A model generated the notes under the pieces. That model had not been told where the DNA came from, did no database searches, and saw only the letters and a list, made by a program, of their open reading frames with translations. The translations under genes were made by a program, and so were the position numbers. 64,000 bases of DNA. It comes from JANRKB01 sp033763695. Its GTDB lineage: Bacteria > Planctomycetota > Phycisphaerae > Phycisphaerales > UBA1924. Each line of letters starts with the position of its first letter. Position 1 is the first letter of the stretch. Of the stretch, positions 26,543 through 35,076 are shown piece after piece. Location: the NCBI GenBank assembly GCA_033763695.1, contig JANRKB010000016.1:26281-90280 (forward strand), given 5' to 3'.

Positions 26543-28386
26543 AGGCTCGACCGATCACAGCATCAACCGCCAAAGCGCTTGAGCTCGCAACCGCGCTGCT
26601 CGGCGCCGACAAGCTCGATCAGTGCGAGCAGACGCTGCTCGGCGCTCTCCGCAAAGCCCCGCGCGATGTCGAACTGCTCTTCCGCCTCGCCAAACTCCTG
26701 CAGCGCCGCAAGGACTGGGAACGCGGCGAGTACTTCGCACGCCAGGCCGCCACGCTCGCACCACGCGACGCCGAAGTGCTCGAACTCCACGGCAGATTCC
26801 TGCTTGTCCTCCGCCGCTTCGACGAAGCCATCAAGGTCTTTCAGGCCGCCATCGCCGCCGATCCCAAGACCCTTGAGTCCTACGACGGGCTTTCCAACGC
26901 GCGACTCTTCAAGGACGACATCCCCGGCGCGATCGGCGCTCTGGAGAGCGCGCTGACCGCATCACCGACCAGCGAAGAAGTCTGGGGCGCGCTCGCCAGC
27001 CTGCACATGCAGCTCGGTCGCGTCGATCTCGCGCTCCAGACCGTGGAACGTGCACTCACCATCCTGCCGCACTCCGTCCTGCGCCTCAGCCAACGCTGCT
27101 TCACCACAAACTACCTTCCCACGCTCACCCCCGAGTTCCGCTTCGAGTGTCACAAGCGATTCGGCGACGCCGTCGCGGCGATCATGTACCCGCCCGCACC
27201 CTTCGAGCTGGATCGAAATCCCGATCGCGTGCTGCGCGTCGGCTACCTCTCCCCCGACCTCAACTCTCACTCGGTCGCCAACTTCATCGAGCAGCCGCTG
27301 CGCCACCACGACCGCGCTCAGGTTCATGTCGTCGGTCTCTTCACCGGACGCAAGTCCGACGAGACCACCGCGCTGCTCCGCGGCCTGTGCGACGAGTGGC
27401 ACGACCTCGCAAAGGTTCCCAGCGAGAAACTGCACACCCGCATCCGCGAACTCAAGATCGACGTGCTCGTCGAGCTCAGCGGCCATACCGCCGACCATCG
27501 CCTCTACTCCCTCGCACGCCGCGCCGCACCCGTGCAGATCACCTACCTCGGCTACCCCAACACCACCGGCATCCACACCATCGACATCCGCATGGTCGAC
27601 GAGCACTCCGACCCACGCGGCAGCGAGCGCTTCGCCACCGAAGAGCTCGCGCGAATCCCCGACTGCGCGTGGTGCTACCAGCCGCTGCCCGAGTCGCCCG
27701 ACGTTCAACCCGCGCCCAGCATGCGCGAGCCTTCGCCCGGCGAACCCCGCCCGCCGATCACCTTCGGCTCCTTCAACATGGCCCTCAAGCTCAGCGATCC
27801 GCTCGTCGCCATGTGGTCGCGCGTGCTGCTCGCCGTCCCCGGCTCCAAAATGCTCCTCAAGTGCGATCTTCGCCTCAGCGGCATCCGCCGCCATGTTCTC
27901 GACACCTTCGAGCGCAACGGCATCGGCCCGGATCGCATCGAACTCGCAACGATGGTCAAGAACGTCGGCGAACACCTCGCCATGTACCATCGCGTCGACG
28001 TCGCACTCGACACATTCCCCTACAACGGCACCACAACCACCTGTGAAGCGCTGTGGATGGGCGTCCCCGTCGTCACCCGCGTCGGTGATGTCCATGCAAG
28101 CCGCGTGGGACTCAGCCTGCTGACCAATGTCGGCCTCGCCGATCTGTGCGCGCACTCCGACGAAGACTTCATCGCACGCGCTGTCGCCCTCGCGAGCGAT
28201 CCCCAGCGTCTCGCGTCGCTTCGCGGCACACTCCGCGAGCGCATGCGCGCCTCGCCGATCTGCGATGGCCCGGGCTTTGGCCGCAAGCTCGAAGCGATCT
28301 ATCGCGACGCGTGGCGTCGCTGGTGCCACACCGGCAGCGCCCGCCACGCCCCCGGAGCACACGCACCCGGAGCGCACGCCTCATGA
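26539..28386 (+). CDS. TPR-GT41 (OGT-like) glycosyltransferase, copy 3 of 4
   Basis: 615 residues from TTG 26539, which overlaps the previous stop (TTGA); a GTG at 26512 is the alternative. The N-terminal 160 residues hold four TPR-like helix pairs (ALRKAPRDVELLFRLAKLLQRRKDWERGEYF and onward). The catalytic part has VGYLSPDLNSHSVANFIEQPLRHHDR with the His in place, VQITYLGYPNTTGIHTIDIRMVDEHSDP, FGSFNMALKLSDPLVAMW with the Lys, and DVALDTFPYNGTTTTCEALWMG. The layout is complete, with a short acidic/His-rich tail (HAPGAHAPGAHAS). The stop overlaps the ATG of copy 4. Confidence 0.85.
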   Translation: MKARPITASTAKALELATALLGADKLDQCEQTLLGALRKAPRDVELLFRLAKLLQRRKDWERGEYFARQAATLAPRDAEVLELHGRFLLVLRRFDEAIKVFQAAIAADPKTLESYDGLSNARLFKDDIPGAIGALESALTASPTSEEVWGALASLHMQLGRVDLALQTVERALTILPHSVLRLSQRCFTTNYLPTLTPEFRFECHKRFGDAVAAIMYPPAPFELDRNPDRVLRVGYLSPDLNSHSVANFIEQPLRHHDRAQVHVVGLFTGRKSDETTALLRGLCDEWHDLAKVPSEKLHTRIRELKIDVLVELSGHTADHRLYSLARRAAPVQITYLGYPNTTGIHTIDIRMVDEHSDPRGSERFATEELARIPDCAWCYQPLPESPDVQPAPSMREPSPGEPRPPITFGSFNMALKLSDPLVAMWSRVLLAVPGSKMLLKCDLRLSGIRRHVLDTFERNGIGPDRIELATMVKNVGEHLAMYHRVDVALDTFPYNGTTTTCEALWMGVPVVTRVGDVHASRVGLSLLTNVGLADLCAHSDEDFIARAVALASDPQRLASLRGTLRERMRASPICDGPGFGRKLEAIYRDAWRRWCHTGSARHAPGAHAPGAHAS

Positions 28387-30191
28387 GCACGCCGCGTCCC
28401 ATCGTGCGTGCCCCCGCGGACAAGGTCCGCGCGCTCAAGGAACTCGGCCGCACATTTCGCCATGCGGACGCGATCGAGCAAGGCATGCGCCTGCTCCGTC
28501 AGTTCCCGACCGATCCCGACGTGCTCACGTGCCTCGCGGGGTCTTGCCTCGCGCTTGGCGAGCGAGATCGCGCCCTCTATTTTGCTCGCGAGGCCGAGGC
28601 GTTGATGCCCGCCGAGCCCATGCTCATCGCCCACACCGCCCACATCCTGGGCACGATGGGCAATCTCGACGAAGCCGAGGCCCGCTTCCGCCGCGTGCTC
28701 ACGATGCGTCCCGGCGACGCCAACTTCACACAAGGCCTCATCGGCGTGCTGCTGGGCCGTCGCCTGCACGCGGAGATCGAGCAACTCTGCCGCGAGGGCC
28801 TCGCCCGCAATCCGCGCGATGCAAAGCTGATCACAACGCTCGCGTACGCGCTGACAGGCCTGAACCGCTACGACGAAGCCGTCGAGCTGCTGGAACGCGA
28901 AGCACCCAATCACCCCACCGACATTTTTCTGTACAACCAGTGGTGCTTCAACATCCACCACGTTCCCGATGTCTCGCCGCGCAAGGTGCGCGAGGTGCAC
29001 GAGAAGTTCAACGATGTGCTCGAACGTCTCGCGCCGTCGCAGCCCGTTCGATTCTCGCAGTCGCGTGACCCCGAGCGCCGCTTGCGCATCGGCATCGTCT
29101 CGCCCGATCTGATCACCAACGTTGTCGCCACGTTCATCGAGCCTGTCTTCACGCATCGCGACGCGGCACAGTTCGAGCTGTACGCCTACATGACACGCGC
29201 CAACGAGGATCACGTCACGCGCCGCCTGCGCGAAAAGACCGACGTCTGGCGAAGCGTCCCCGGCCTCACGCAGCGCCAGCTCGGCGACAAGCTCCGCGAC
29301 GATCGCCTCGACATCGTGATCGACCTTTGCGGGCACGCCAAGAGCTTCAGTCTGGCCGCCCTGCACCTGCGTCCCGCGCCCGTGCAGTTCACCTACCTCG
29401 GCTACGCCGGCACCACCGGCGTCAAAGCGATCGACTATCGCATCGTCGACTCGATCACCGACCCGCCCGGCGAAAGCGATACCCATGCCGTCGAGCGACT
29501 CGTGCGCCTCGATCCGTGCTTCGTCTGCTTCACGCCGCCCGAGGGCGCGCCGCCGGTGGCCGATCGCGCCTCCGACGCGCCCCACGCTCCATTGACATTC
29601 GGGTCCTTCAACGCCGTACGCAAGATCAATCAATCGGTCGTCGCGCTATGGTCGCGTCTGCTGCGCGAGACGCCCGGCTCGCGCCTGATGCTCAAAGCCT
29701 TTGACCTCAAAGACGCGCAGACCCGCGCCCGCATGATGGAGCGCTTCGCGCTTGAGGGAATCGATCGCGAGCGTGTCACGCTGCTCGAACCGACAGACGA
29801 CGCCACCAGCCACCTCGACGCCTATCGCCACATCGACATCGGCCTCGATCCCTTCCCCTACAACGGCACCACTACGACCTGCGAGGCGATGTGGATGGGC
29901 GTCCCCGTGGTCACGCTCATCGGCGATCGCCACGCCGCCCGCGTCGGTGCGTCGCTGCTCACTGTCGTCGGCATGCACGAGTGCATCGCGCAGAACCCCG
30001 ATGAGTACATCCGCCTGTGCCGCGAGCTCGCGACCGATGCCCCGCGTCGGACCGCGCTCCGCGCCACCCTTCGCGAGCGGCTGCGTTCCAGTCCGCTGAT
30101 GGATCAGCCCGCGTTTTCGCGTCGCTTCTATGCCGCCTTGCGTGATGCGTGGCGCACTTGGTGCACGAGCCCCGCTCCCAGCATGCCGTGA
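28383..30191 (+). CDS. TPR-GT41 (OGT-like) glycosyltransferase, copy 4 of 4, catalytic His replaced
   Basis: 602 residues from ATG 28383 (ATGA overlap with copy 3). TPR-like helices cover about residues 15-190. The catalytic core begins RRLRIGIVSPDLITNVVATFIEPVF. Here the position that is His in the other three copies (GHSVAYF, SHSVANF, AHAVSFF) is Asn (TNVVATF). The Lys motif is kept (FGSFNAVRKINQSVVALW) and so is the C-terminal motif (DIGLDPFPYNGTTTTCEAMWMG). It may have altered activity, use another sugar, or serve as a partner. It ends the chain; a hairpin repeat at 30215-30250 follows. Confidence 0.82.
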   Translation: MSTPRPIVRAPADKVRALKELGRTFRHADAIEQGMRLLRQFPTDPDVLTCLAGSCLALGERDRALYFAREAEALMPAEPMLIAHTAHILGTMGNLDEAEARFRRVLTMRPGDANFTQGLIGVLLGRRLHAEIEQLCREGLARNPRDAKLITTLAYALTGLNRYDEAVELLEREAPNHPTDIFLYNQWCFNIHHVPDVSPRKVREVHEKFNDVLERLAPSQPVRFSQSRDPERRLRIGIVSPDLITNVVATFIEPVFTHRDAAQFELYAYMTRANEDHVTRRLREKTDVWRSVPGLTQRQLGDKLRDDRLDIVIDLCGHAKSFSLAALHLRPAPVQFTYLGYAGTTGVKAIDYRIVDSITDPPGESDTHAVERLVRLDPCFVCFTPPEGAPPVADRASDAPHAPLTFGSFNAVRKINQSVVALWSRLLRETPGSRLMLKAFDLKDAQTRARMMERFALEGIDRERVTLLEPTDDATSHLDAYRHIDIGLDPFPYNGTTTTCEAMWMGVPVVTLIGDRHAARVGASLLTVVGMHECIAQNPDEYIRLCRELATDAPRRTALRATLRERLRSSPLMDQPAFSRRFYAALRDAWRTWCTSPAPSMP

Positions 30192-30214
30192 TGCCATCGA
30201 GCGCGAAGCACACC

Positions 30215-30250
30215 GTGCCATCGAAGTCGGTTCCTCCGACTTCGATGGAC
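30215..30250. repeat. GTGCCA-headed palindromic repeat
   Basis: The element starts GTGCCA and forms a perfect 13-base-pair stem (CCATCGAAGTCGG / CCGACTTCGATGG) around a TTCCT-type loop. It lies between two convergent genes, like the copies at 6054-6143, so it could mark both transcript ends. Confidence 0.75.
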
Positions 30251-30335
30251 GTAGATCTCAACCGCGCTTGAAGTTCGAACGCACCGCTCACAGCCCCGAC
30301 GCGCGGGCCGACGGCACTCCGCGCGACCGTTCACA

Positions 30336-30980
30336 TCACTTCATTTTGTCGCGGGCCTGCTCCGCCAAATGCGCCTCAAGCCCGATCCGCCGGATATTGA
30401 TCTCTTCCTTCCAGCGCGGATCGTTCTCGATCAGCAGCAGCTTGCGCATCAGTTCCAGCGTGCGCTCATCACGCTTCCCCAGCCGCTGACTCGCCTGCAC
30501 CGCGCCGCGGAGCGCGTCCTGGTTCATCGGATCGCGCGTCAGCGCGCCCTCGAAGTTGTCCAGCGCCTCGCGGTTCCAGTTGCGTTCCAGGTACAGCACG
30601 CCCAGATACGCCAGCGGCCGCGGATCCTGCGGCGAGAGATCCGCCGCACGCTGAAACGCCTTGGACGCATCGACAAAGTTTTGCTTGTCGCGCATCGCCA
30701 GACCCAGATTGGTCCACACGCCGCTGATCTGGTCATTGGCCGCCAGCGACTTGCGATACAGCTCGATCGCGTCGTCGGTCTTGCCCGCCTTCTGCGCCTC
30801 TAGACCGCGCGCCGCAAATTGCGTCGCCTGCTGCATCCGCTCCGCCGATTCGGCATCCGGGCTCTTGGGCCGCGACTGACAGCCGGCGCACAGCATCGCC
30901 ACGCTCAGCAGGCACGCGACGCCGGCAGCCCGCACGCGATCAGTTGTCCGCGACGAGAATCGCGAGGTGTTGTCGCTCAT
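30336..30980 (-). CDS. TPR lipoprotein at the end of the T2SS-like operon
   Basis: 214 residues. The signal peptide ends in the lipobox LCAGC (Cys-34), so it is anchored in a membrane facing the periplasm. Three to four TPR units follow (ARGLEAQKAGKTDDAIELYRKSL, GLAMRDKQNFVDASKAFQRAADL, GVLYLERNWNREALDNFEGAL). TPR lipoproteins such as PilW/PilF assist assembly of secretins, so a pilotin-like role is plausible here. Its ATG overlaps the stop of the GspM-like gene (ATGA). Confidence 0.75.
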   Translation of the reverse strand: MSDNTSRFSSRTTDRVRAAGVACLLSVAMLCAGCQSRPKSPDAESAERMQQATQFAARGLEAQKAGKTDDAIELYRKSLAANDQISGVWTNLGLAMRDKQNFVDASKAFQRAADLSPQDPRPLAYLGVLYLERNWNREALDNFEGALTRDPMNQDALRGAVQASQRLGKRDERTLELMRKLLLIENDPRWKEEINIRRIGLEAHLAEQARDKMK

Positions 30981-31573
30981 TTGTCACTCCGCTCCCAACG
31001 CGAGAAGACGACGGTGATCTTCCATTGATTCGGTTCCGGCTGGTGGATCTCAAGGCTGTACACCTCAAGCCCCGGGATCTCGGCCGCCGTCGACTGCACC
31101 CAGTGCAGCAGATTCTCCAGCGACTCATCGCGCACCTCGCGATACGTCAGCTTCTTCCGCTGCACGCCCAGCTTGCGATCCACCTGATCCGTCTGCTCCT
31201 GCGGCAGGAGCGTGCTGGCCGTCTTCAGCCCCGCCACCGTCGCCGCCTGCTGAATCTTCGAACGGATCTCCGTGATCGGTGCGCCCCATTTGGGTCGCCC
31301 CTCGGCCGCGGCCTTGGCCTCCAGCGCCTTGAGCTTGTTCGCCAGCTCCACAATCTGATCCGCCAGCCCGCGCTGCACGCTCAACTGCTCAAACGCCGCC
31401 GAACGCTCCGACCACGCATACGCCACCGCGCCGATTGCCACCAGCAGCAGCAGCGAGCTCAGCACCACCAGGTGCCGCGGGCGATTGGCCCGCTCGTGCC
31501 GCGCCGCGTCCGCCACCCGCGCGTCGTGCAGCTCCGCATCAACCATCAGGTTGCCGCCCGGCACAGCGCTCAC
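30977..31573 (-). CDS. GspM/PilO-like inner-membrane assembly protein
   Basis: 198 residues from GTG 31571-31573, which overlaps the upstream stop and is preceded by GGAAGGAG. One membrane helix (about residues 32-52, HLVVLSSLLLLVAIGAVAYAW) is followed by a coiled-coil-like stretch (QIVELANKLKALEAKAAAEGR) and a small periplasmic alpha/beta domain ending EIPGLEVYSLEIHQPEPNQWKITVVFSRWER. This matches the topology of GspM and PilO, which pair with GspL/PilN beneath the inner-membrane platform. The assignment rests on topology and position; sequence similarity is weak. Confidence 0.62.
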   Translation of the reverse strand: MSAVPGGNLMVDAELHDARVADAARHERANRPRHLVVLSSLLLLVAIGAVAYAWSERSAAFEQLSVQRGLADQIVELANKLKALEAKAAAEGRPKWGAPITEIRSKIQQAATVAGLKTASTLLPQEQTDQVDRKLGVQRKKLTYREVRDESLENLLHWVQSTAAEIPGLEVYSLEIHQPEPNQWKITVVFSRWERSDK

Positions 31574-33279
31574 GGCGTCGCTCCTTCCGCCGGTGCTGCC
31601 GCCGCAGGCTTGGCCGGCAGCGGCACCCATGTCCCGCTGAACCGGCAGCGCACGCGTGCATTCTCGCCCGCGCCCTCGTTCGTGTAGCTCTCGGTCCAGC
31701 GCAGGATCTGTGAGCCCGCGATCGAATCCAGCGCACGCCGCAGTTCTTCACCCTGCTCGACCGTCCTGACCTTCACCTCGACCACGACCTGTCCGCCGCT
31801 GGGGATCTGCAATGTGTTCAGTTCATACTCCGCATCGCCCAGCACGAACGACAGCGCTTCAAGCTGCTGCAGAATCGGCCGCGCGTTCTCCTTGGCCTCC
31901 GGCGGACGGAGTTCCTTGTCGCGCTTCATGTACTGCGTCCGCAGCTTGTCAAACTCGCCTCCCCGCGCGGCGAGCGCATCGGGAAAGACTTCCTTGAGCA
32001 GTTCGCGCCAGCGTTCTTCCTGCTTGATCGCCTCAGAGCGGGCCGCGCCGACGTTCGCGCCCAGCCGCCACGCCACCACGCCCAGCATCGCCGCCACGCC
32101 GATGATCGCCAGCGCGAGCCAGTGATGCATCCGCCGCTGCGCTCCGCCCGGGCGCGTCGCCAGCGACGCGAGCCCAGCCTGCGCCGACAGGGGCACGGCA
32201 TCATCGAGCTTCTCCGCCAGTCGCGTCAGCGTCACACCCAGCGGATCCGCATGCACCGCCAGATCAACCACGCAGCGAGACGCCGCCGCGCCCAGCGCTT
32301 GACCGAACGCCGCCAGTTCGCCATCGGCCCCCTCGGGCGCGACCGCGACGACGCGCGAGGGCGTGCGTCCAAGCTGCACCGACCACGCCAGCCACTCGGT
32401 CGCGAGGCGCGCCGCCTCCGCCGCGCCGACAACGACAGACTCACCTTCTTTGGCCCGCGCCAGACGCATCGAGCCGCCCGCGAGCAGCGTGCCGCCCACC
32501 GACCAGCACCAGATCAGCCGCCCTTGCCCCTGATCGGCCGCCTGGTCCACCAGCACGACGCCCGTCGTCGGTGCATTCACCAAGTCAGCGTCATTCCCAG
32601 CAGCCGACGGCGTCTTCGCACTCGGATCCCACGCCATCGCCGCCGCATGCCACAGCGTCAGCACCGCATCAACCGACACGCCCTGCGTGTCCAGCCCATC
32701 AATAAACAGCCGCGCCGGCAGATCGCCGATCGCCAGCACCGGCATGCGTGCCGCCCGCGGCGTACCAGCATCCGCAGCACCGGGCTTCTTGCTCTTGGCT
32801 GGCTTGCTCTTGTCGTTCTTGCTGTTCGCGTCTGCTTCGGGCTCGTCCGCCAGCGCGGTCGCCGTGCCCAGCACGTGCACGCTCGCATCGAGCTCCGACC
32901 CCGCATACGCCGCCAGCGCCGACGACCCGCCGCGGCTGCTCGTCGAGAACGCCGCATCCGCTTCGGGTGTCGCCGGGCCCGAGCGTGCCAGCGAAGCAAC
33001 CAGTTTGGCCTCGCGCGTCGGCGCGCTCATCCACGCGCACAACGCGCCGTCGACGTCAACGCACACCGCTGCCAGTCGCGTGTTCTCGCCCAGTCGCGTC
33101 GCGACCCACGCTGCGGCATCGCGCTCCGCCGTCACCGCCGCGCTGCCCGGACCGATGACCGCGCCCGGAGCCGCGTCAGGCACCGACCACGTTTCCGCGC
33201 TGCGCGGCCCGACCAGCCGCACGCGGCTCACCAGCCGACCGCGATCGCGTCGCAAAATGGCACACACGCGTGCACTCAC
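31570..33279 (-). CDS. GspL/PilN-like inner-membrane platform protein
   Basis: 569 residues from GTG 33277-33279 (GTGA overlap with the previous gene). The large N-terminal cytoplasmic part (about residues 1-385) is Ala-rich, with a Lys/Ser/Asp linker (NSKNDKSKPAKSKKPG); it may be a degenerate actin-like fold as in GspL/PilM. One membrane helix lies near residues 388-408 (HHWLALAIIGVAAMLGVVAWRLG). A periplasmic part follows with an amphipathic helix and a ferredoxin-like domain (LNTLQIPSGGQVVVEVKVRTVEQGEELRRALDSI). This topology and its place before the GspM-like gene support the call, with low sequence conservation. Confidence 0.62.
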   Translation of the reverse strand: MSARVCAILRRDRGRLVSRVRLVGPRSAETWSVPDAAPGAVIGPGSAAVTAERDAAAWVATRLGENTRLAAVCVDVDGALCAWMSAPTREAKLVASLARSGPATPEADAAFSTSSRGGSSALAAYAGSELDASVHVLGTATALADEPEADANSKNDKSKPAKSKKPGAADAGTPRAARMPVLAIGDLPARLFIDGLDTQGVSVDAVLTLWHAAAMAWDPSAKTPSAAGNDADLVNAPTTGVVLVDQAADQGQGRLIWCWSVGGTLLAGGSMRLARAKEGESVVVGAAEAARLATEWLAWSVQLGRTPSRVVAVAPEGADGELAAFGQALGAAASRCVVDLAVHADPLGVTLTRLAEKLDDAVPLSAQAGLASLATRPGGAQRRMHHWLALAIIGVAAMLGVVAWRLGANVGAARSEAIKQEERWRELLKEVFPDALAARGGEFDKLRTQYMKRDKELRPPEAKENARPILQQLEALSFVLGDAEYELNTLQIPSGGQVVVEVKVRTVEQGEELRRALDSIAGSQILRWTESYTNEGAGENARVRCRFSGTWVPLPAKPAAAAPAEGATP

Positions 33280-33992
33280 CGGGGCGCGTCTCCCGGGTTC
33301 TGCTCGTTGGCCTCATTCTGCTGCTGCCCCGGCGCTTGCCGCGGCCCGCGCAACGCCGCACGCCGATCGCGCGCCTGGCGAATGCGATCACGCATGTTGT
33401 CATTCATCGGCTGGTCCGACGGCCCCGCCGCCTTGGGCGTCGCCGGCGCCGCCGCCGGGTTCACGATCGTCGTCACCGCGACCGCCGACTTGTTGGCTCG
33501 CTCGATCTTCTTGGGCTCCTTGCCGCCCTCGTCGATCTGCACCTCAAGATCCGTCACCTCGGCGATCTTGTGCTCATGCTTGGGCGGCAGTGTGTCCCCC
33601 GCGCCCAGAATCACCTGCTTGCCCGACACCACCAGCAACGCCAGTTTGCGTTGCCCGATGCCGATCGGCCCCAGATACTTGATCTCTTCCGTCGACGCTG
33701 TCGGCGTCGGCGTCGTTTCCGTCGGCGTCACCGCCACTTCGATCGGCTTGGGATGGTTTCCCAGTTGCCCCAGCCGCGCCGCGATGTCCGGCACTTCAAC
33801 GCTCGGCGCCGCCGCAGGCGTTGCCGTCGCCGTCGTCGGCGTGCTCGGCGTGACAGTCGCGACCGGCTCGGGTGCCTTGGGCAGGCTCGCGCCGGGGAAC
33901 CCCGCCACGCCCACGCCCGCACCAAGGACCAGCGCGGCCACCAACGTGACCTTCGCCGATGTCGTCCAAGATGCCACCTTCGCCCGATCCAT
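33276..33992 (-). CDS. GspC/PilP-like periplasmic linker protein
   Basis: 238 residues from ATG 33990-33992, preceded by TGGAG. One N-terminal membrane helix (about residues 14-34, TTSAKVTLVAALVLGAGVGVAGF) is followed by a long Pro/Thr-rich linker with Thr-Pro repeats. A compact domain comes next (IKYLGPIGIGQRKLALLVVSGKQVILGAGDTLPPKHEHKIAEVTDLEV) with the strand pattern of the GspC/PilP HR domain, which binds the secretin. The tail is Ala/Pro- then Gln/Asn-rich. The call rests on topology, domain shape and gene order. Confidence 0.55.
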   Translation of the reverse strand: MDRAKVASWTTSAKVTLVAALVLGAGVGVAGFPGASLPKAPEPVATVTPSTPTTATATPAAAPSVEVPDIAARLGQLGNHPKPIEVAVTPTETTPTPTASTEEIKYLGPIGIGQRKLALLVVSGKQVILGAGDTLPPKHEHKIAEVTDLEVQIDEGGKEPKKIERANKSAVAVTTIVNPAAAPATPKAAGPSDQPMNDNMRDRIRQARDRRAALRGPRQAPGQQQNEANEQNPGDAPR

Positions 33993-34197
33993 CACCGCTC
34001 CATCTTCGCCAACATCCGCCCCACCGTCATCACCAGGGCGCGACCGTCTCCGCACCCGTGGCCCTCTGGCCATCGCGACGCCTCAATCGTTCGCCGCCCG
34101 GTCTCCCGAGTGTACTCGCCCGACGCGCGACAAGTTGCCGGCTCGCCAGCACCAGCGCCCGCCGCAGCACGCCCGCCCGAGCACGACCCCTGTGGTC

Positions 34198-35076
34198 TCA
34201 CAGCCCCGCGGCTTCCATCCGCAGTTGCTGCTGGTCCTGCTTCTCCCACGTCAGGAAGACGCTCGACCGCGAGGAGGATTGCATCCCCGTCTGCGACGCG
34301 CCGCGGGCCGACGCCGAACGCACCGCCAGCACCGCCAAACCCTTGTACCGCGTCACCAGTTCGCCGGTTGAGCCGCCGCGCCGCACATCGATCACAATCT
34401 GCCACAGCGTCGGATCCGCCGTCAGATACCGCTGCAACTTGGCGCGGATCTCCGGCGAAACCTTCGCCTCGTTCGCCGCCTCCGACAGTTTCGTCGCTGT
34501 CAGGCTCGCCTCGTCGCGTGCCTTGAGCACCGCATCCACATACGCATCCGTGCCCTCGCCGCCGGTGGCCGCATCAACCACCGCGCGCAGCACCTCAGGC
34601 GTCGCCGTCGCCGCGCTCACCGCGATCGGCCCCTGCCCACGCATATACAGCGACTCCGCTGGCAACGCCGCGGCACGCAGCGACTCGAGAATCGCCTTGC
34701 CGTCGTCCATCGTTTGCCCGACATAGCCGGTGAACTCGTTGAGCACCGTTCCCTGCGCATCGAACATCGAGACCGACAGCGTCTGCATGCCGCGCCCGTC
34801 AAGCCCCGACGCCAGATCGATATCAAATGCCCGCCCGGTGACATCCAGCCGATCGCGCAGACCGGTGCGCGGGTTGCTCCCCAGCCACGCGTCAATCGCT
34901 TCCTTCACGCCGCGCGACGTGTGGTGCTCGTCATAGCCACTCACCTGCCGCCCGATCGTCAGCGTCTGCGCGCCCTGCCGCTCCAGCATCACCATGCCGA
35001 CGATCGCGATGATCATCATCACGAGCAGCACCATCGGCAGCGCGAACGCCGAGCGCGTTGTGGGCGACACGGGCAT
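34198..35076 (-). CDS. GspK-like minor pseudopilin
   Basis: 292 residues. The N-terminus (MPVSPTTRSAFALPMVLLVMMIIAIVGMVMLERQ) has a type II prepilin hydrophobic helix, but the residue before the helix is Ala (SAFALP) and Glu+5 is absent, as in GspK. A long helical globular part follows (VKEAIDAWLGSNPRTGLRDRLDVTG), then a region with LRAVVDAATGGEGTDAYVDAVLK and WQIVIDVRRGGSTGELVTRYKGL near the end. GspK caps the pseudopilus tip with GspI and GspJ. TGATG joins it to gspJ. A 205-base gap separates it from the next gene. Confidence 0.72.
   Translation of the reverse strand: MPVSPTTRSAFALPMVLLVMMIIAIVGMVMLERQGAQTLTIGRQVSGYDEHHTSRGVKEAIDAWLGSNPRTGLRDRLDVTGRAFDIDLASGLDGRGMQTLSVSMFDAQGTVLNEFTGYVGQTMDDGKAILESLRAAALPAESLYMRGQGPIAVSAATATPEVLRAVVDAATGGEGTDAYVDAVLKARDEASLTATKLSEAANEAKVSPEIRAKLQRYLTADPTLWQIVIDVRRGGSTGELVTRYKGLAVLAVRSASARGASQTGMQSSSRSSVFLTWEKQDQQQLRMEAAGL

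Noticed and set aside
30215..30250. GTGCCA hairpin as a plain Rho-independent terminator
   Set aside because: No T-run follows on either strand, and related copies occur far from gene ends, so a repeat family is the better description; termination could still occur.
34074..34197. A small gene in the gap between the GspC-like and GspK-like genes
   Set aside because: The frames there are short and continue neighbours; no start or domain is visible.
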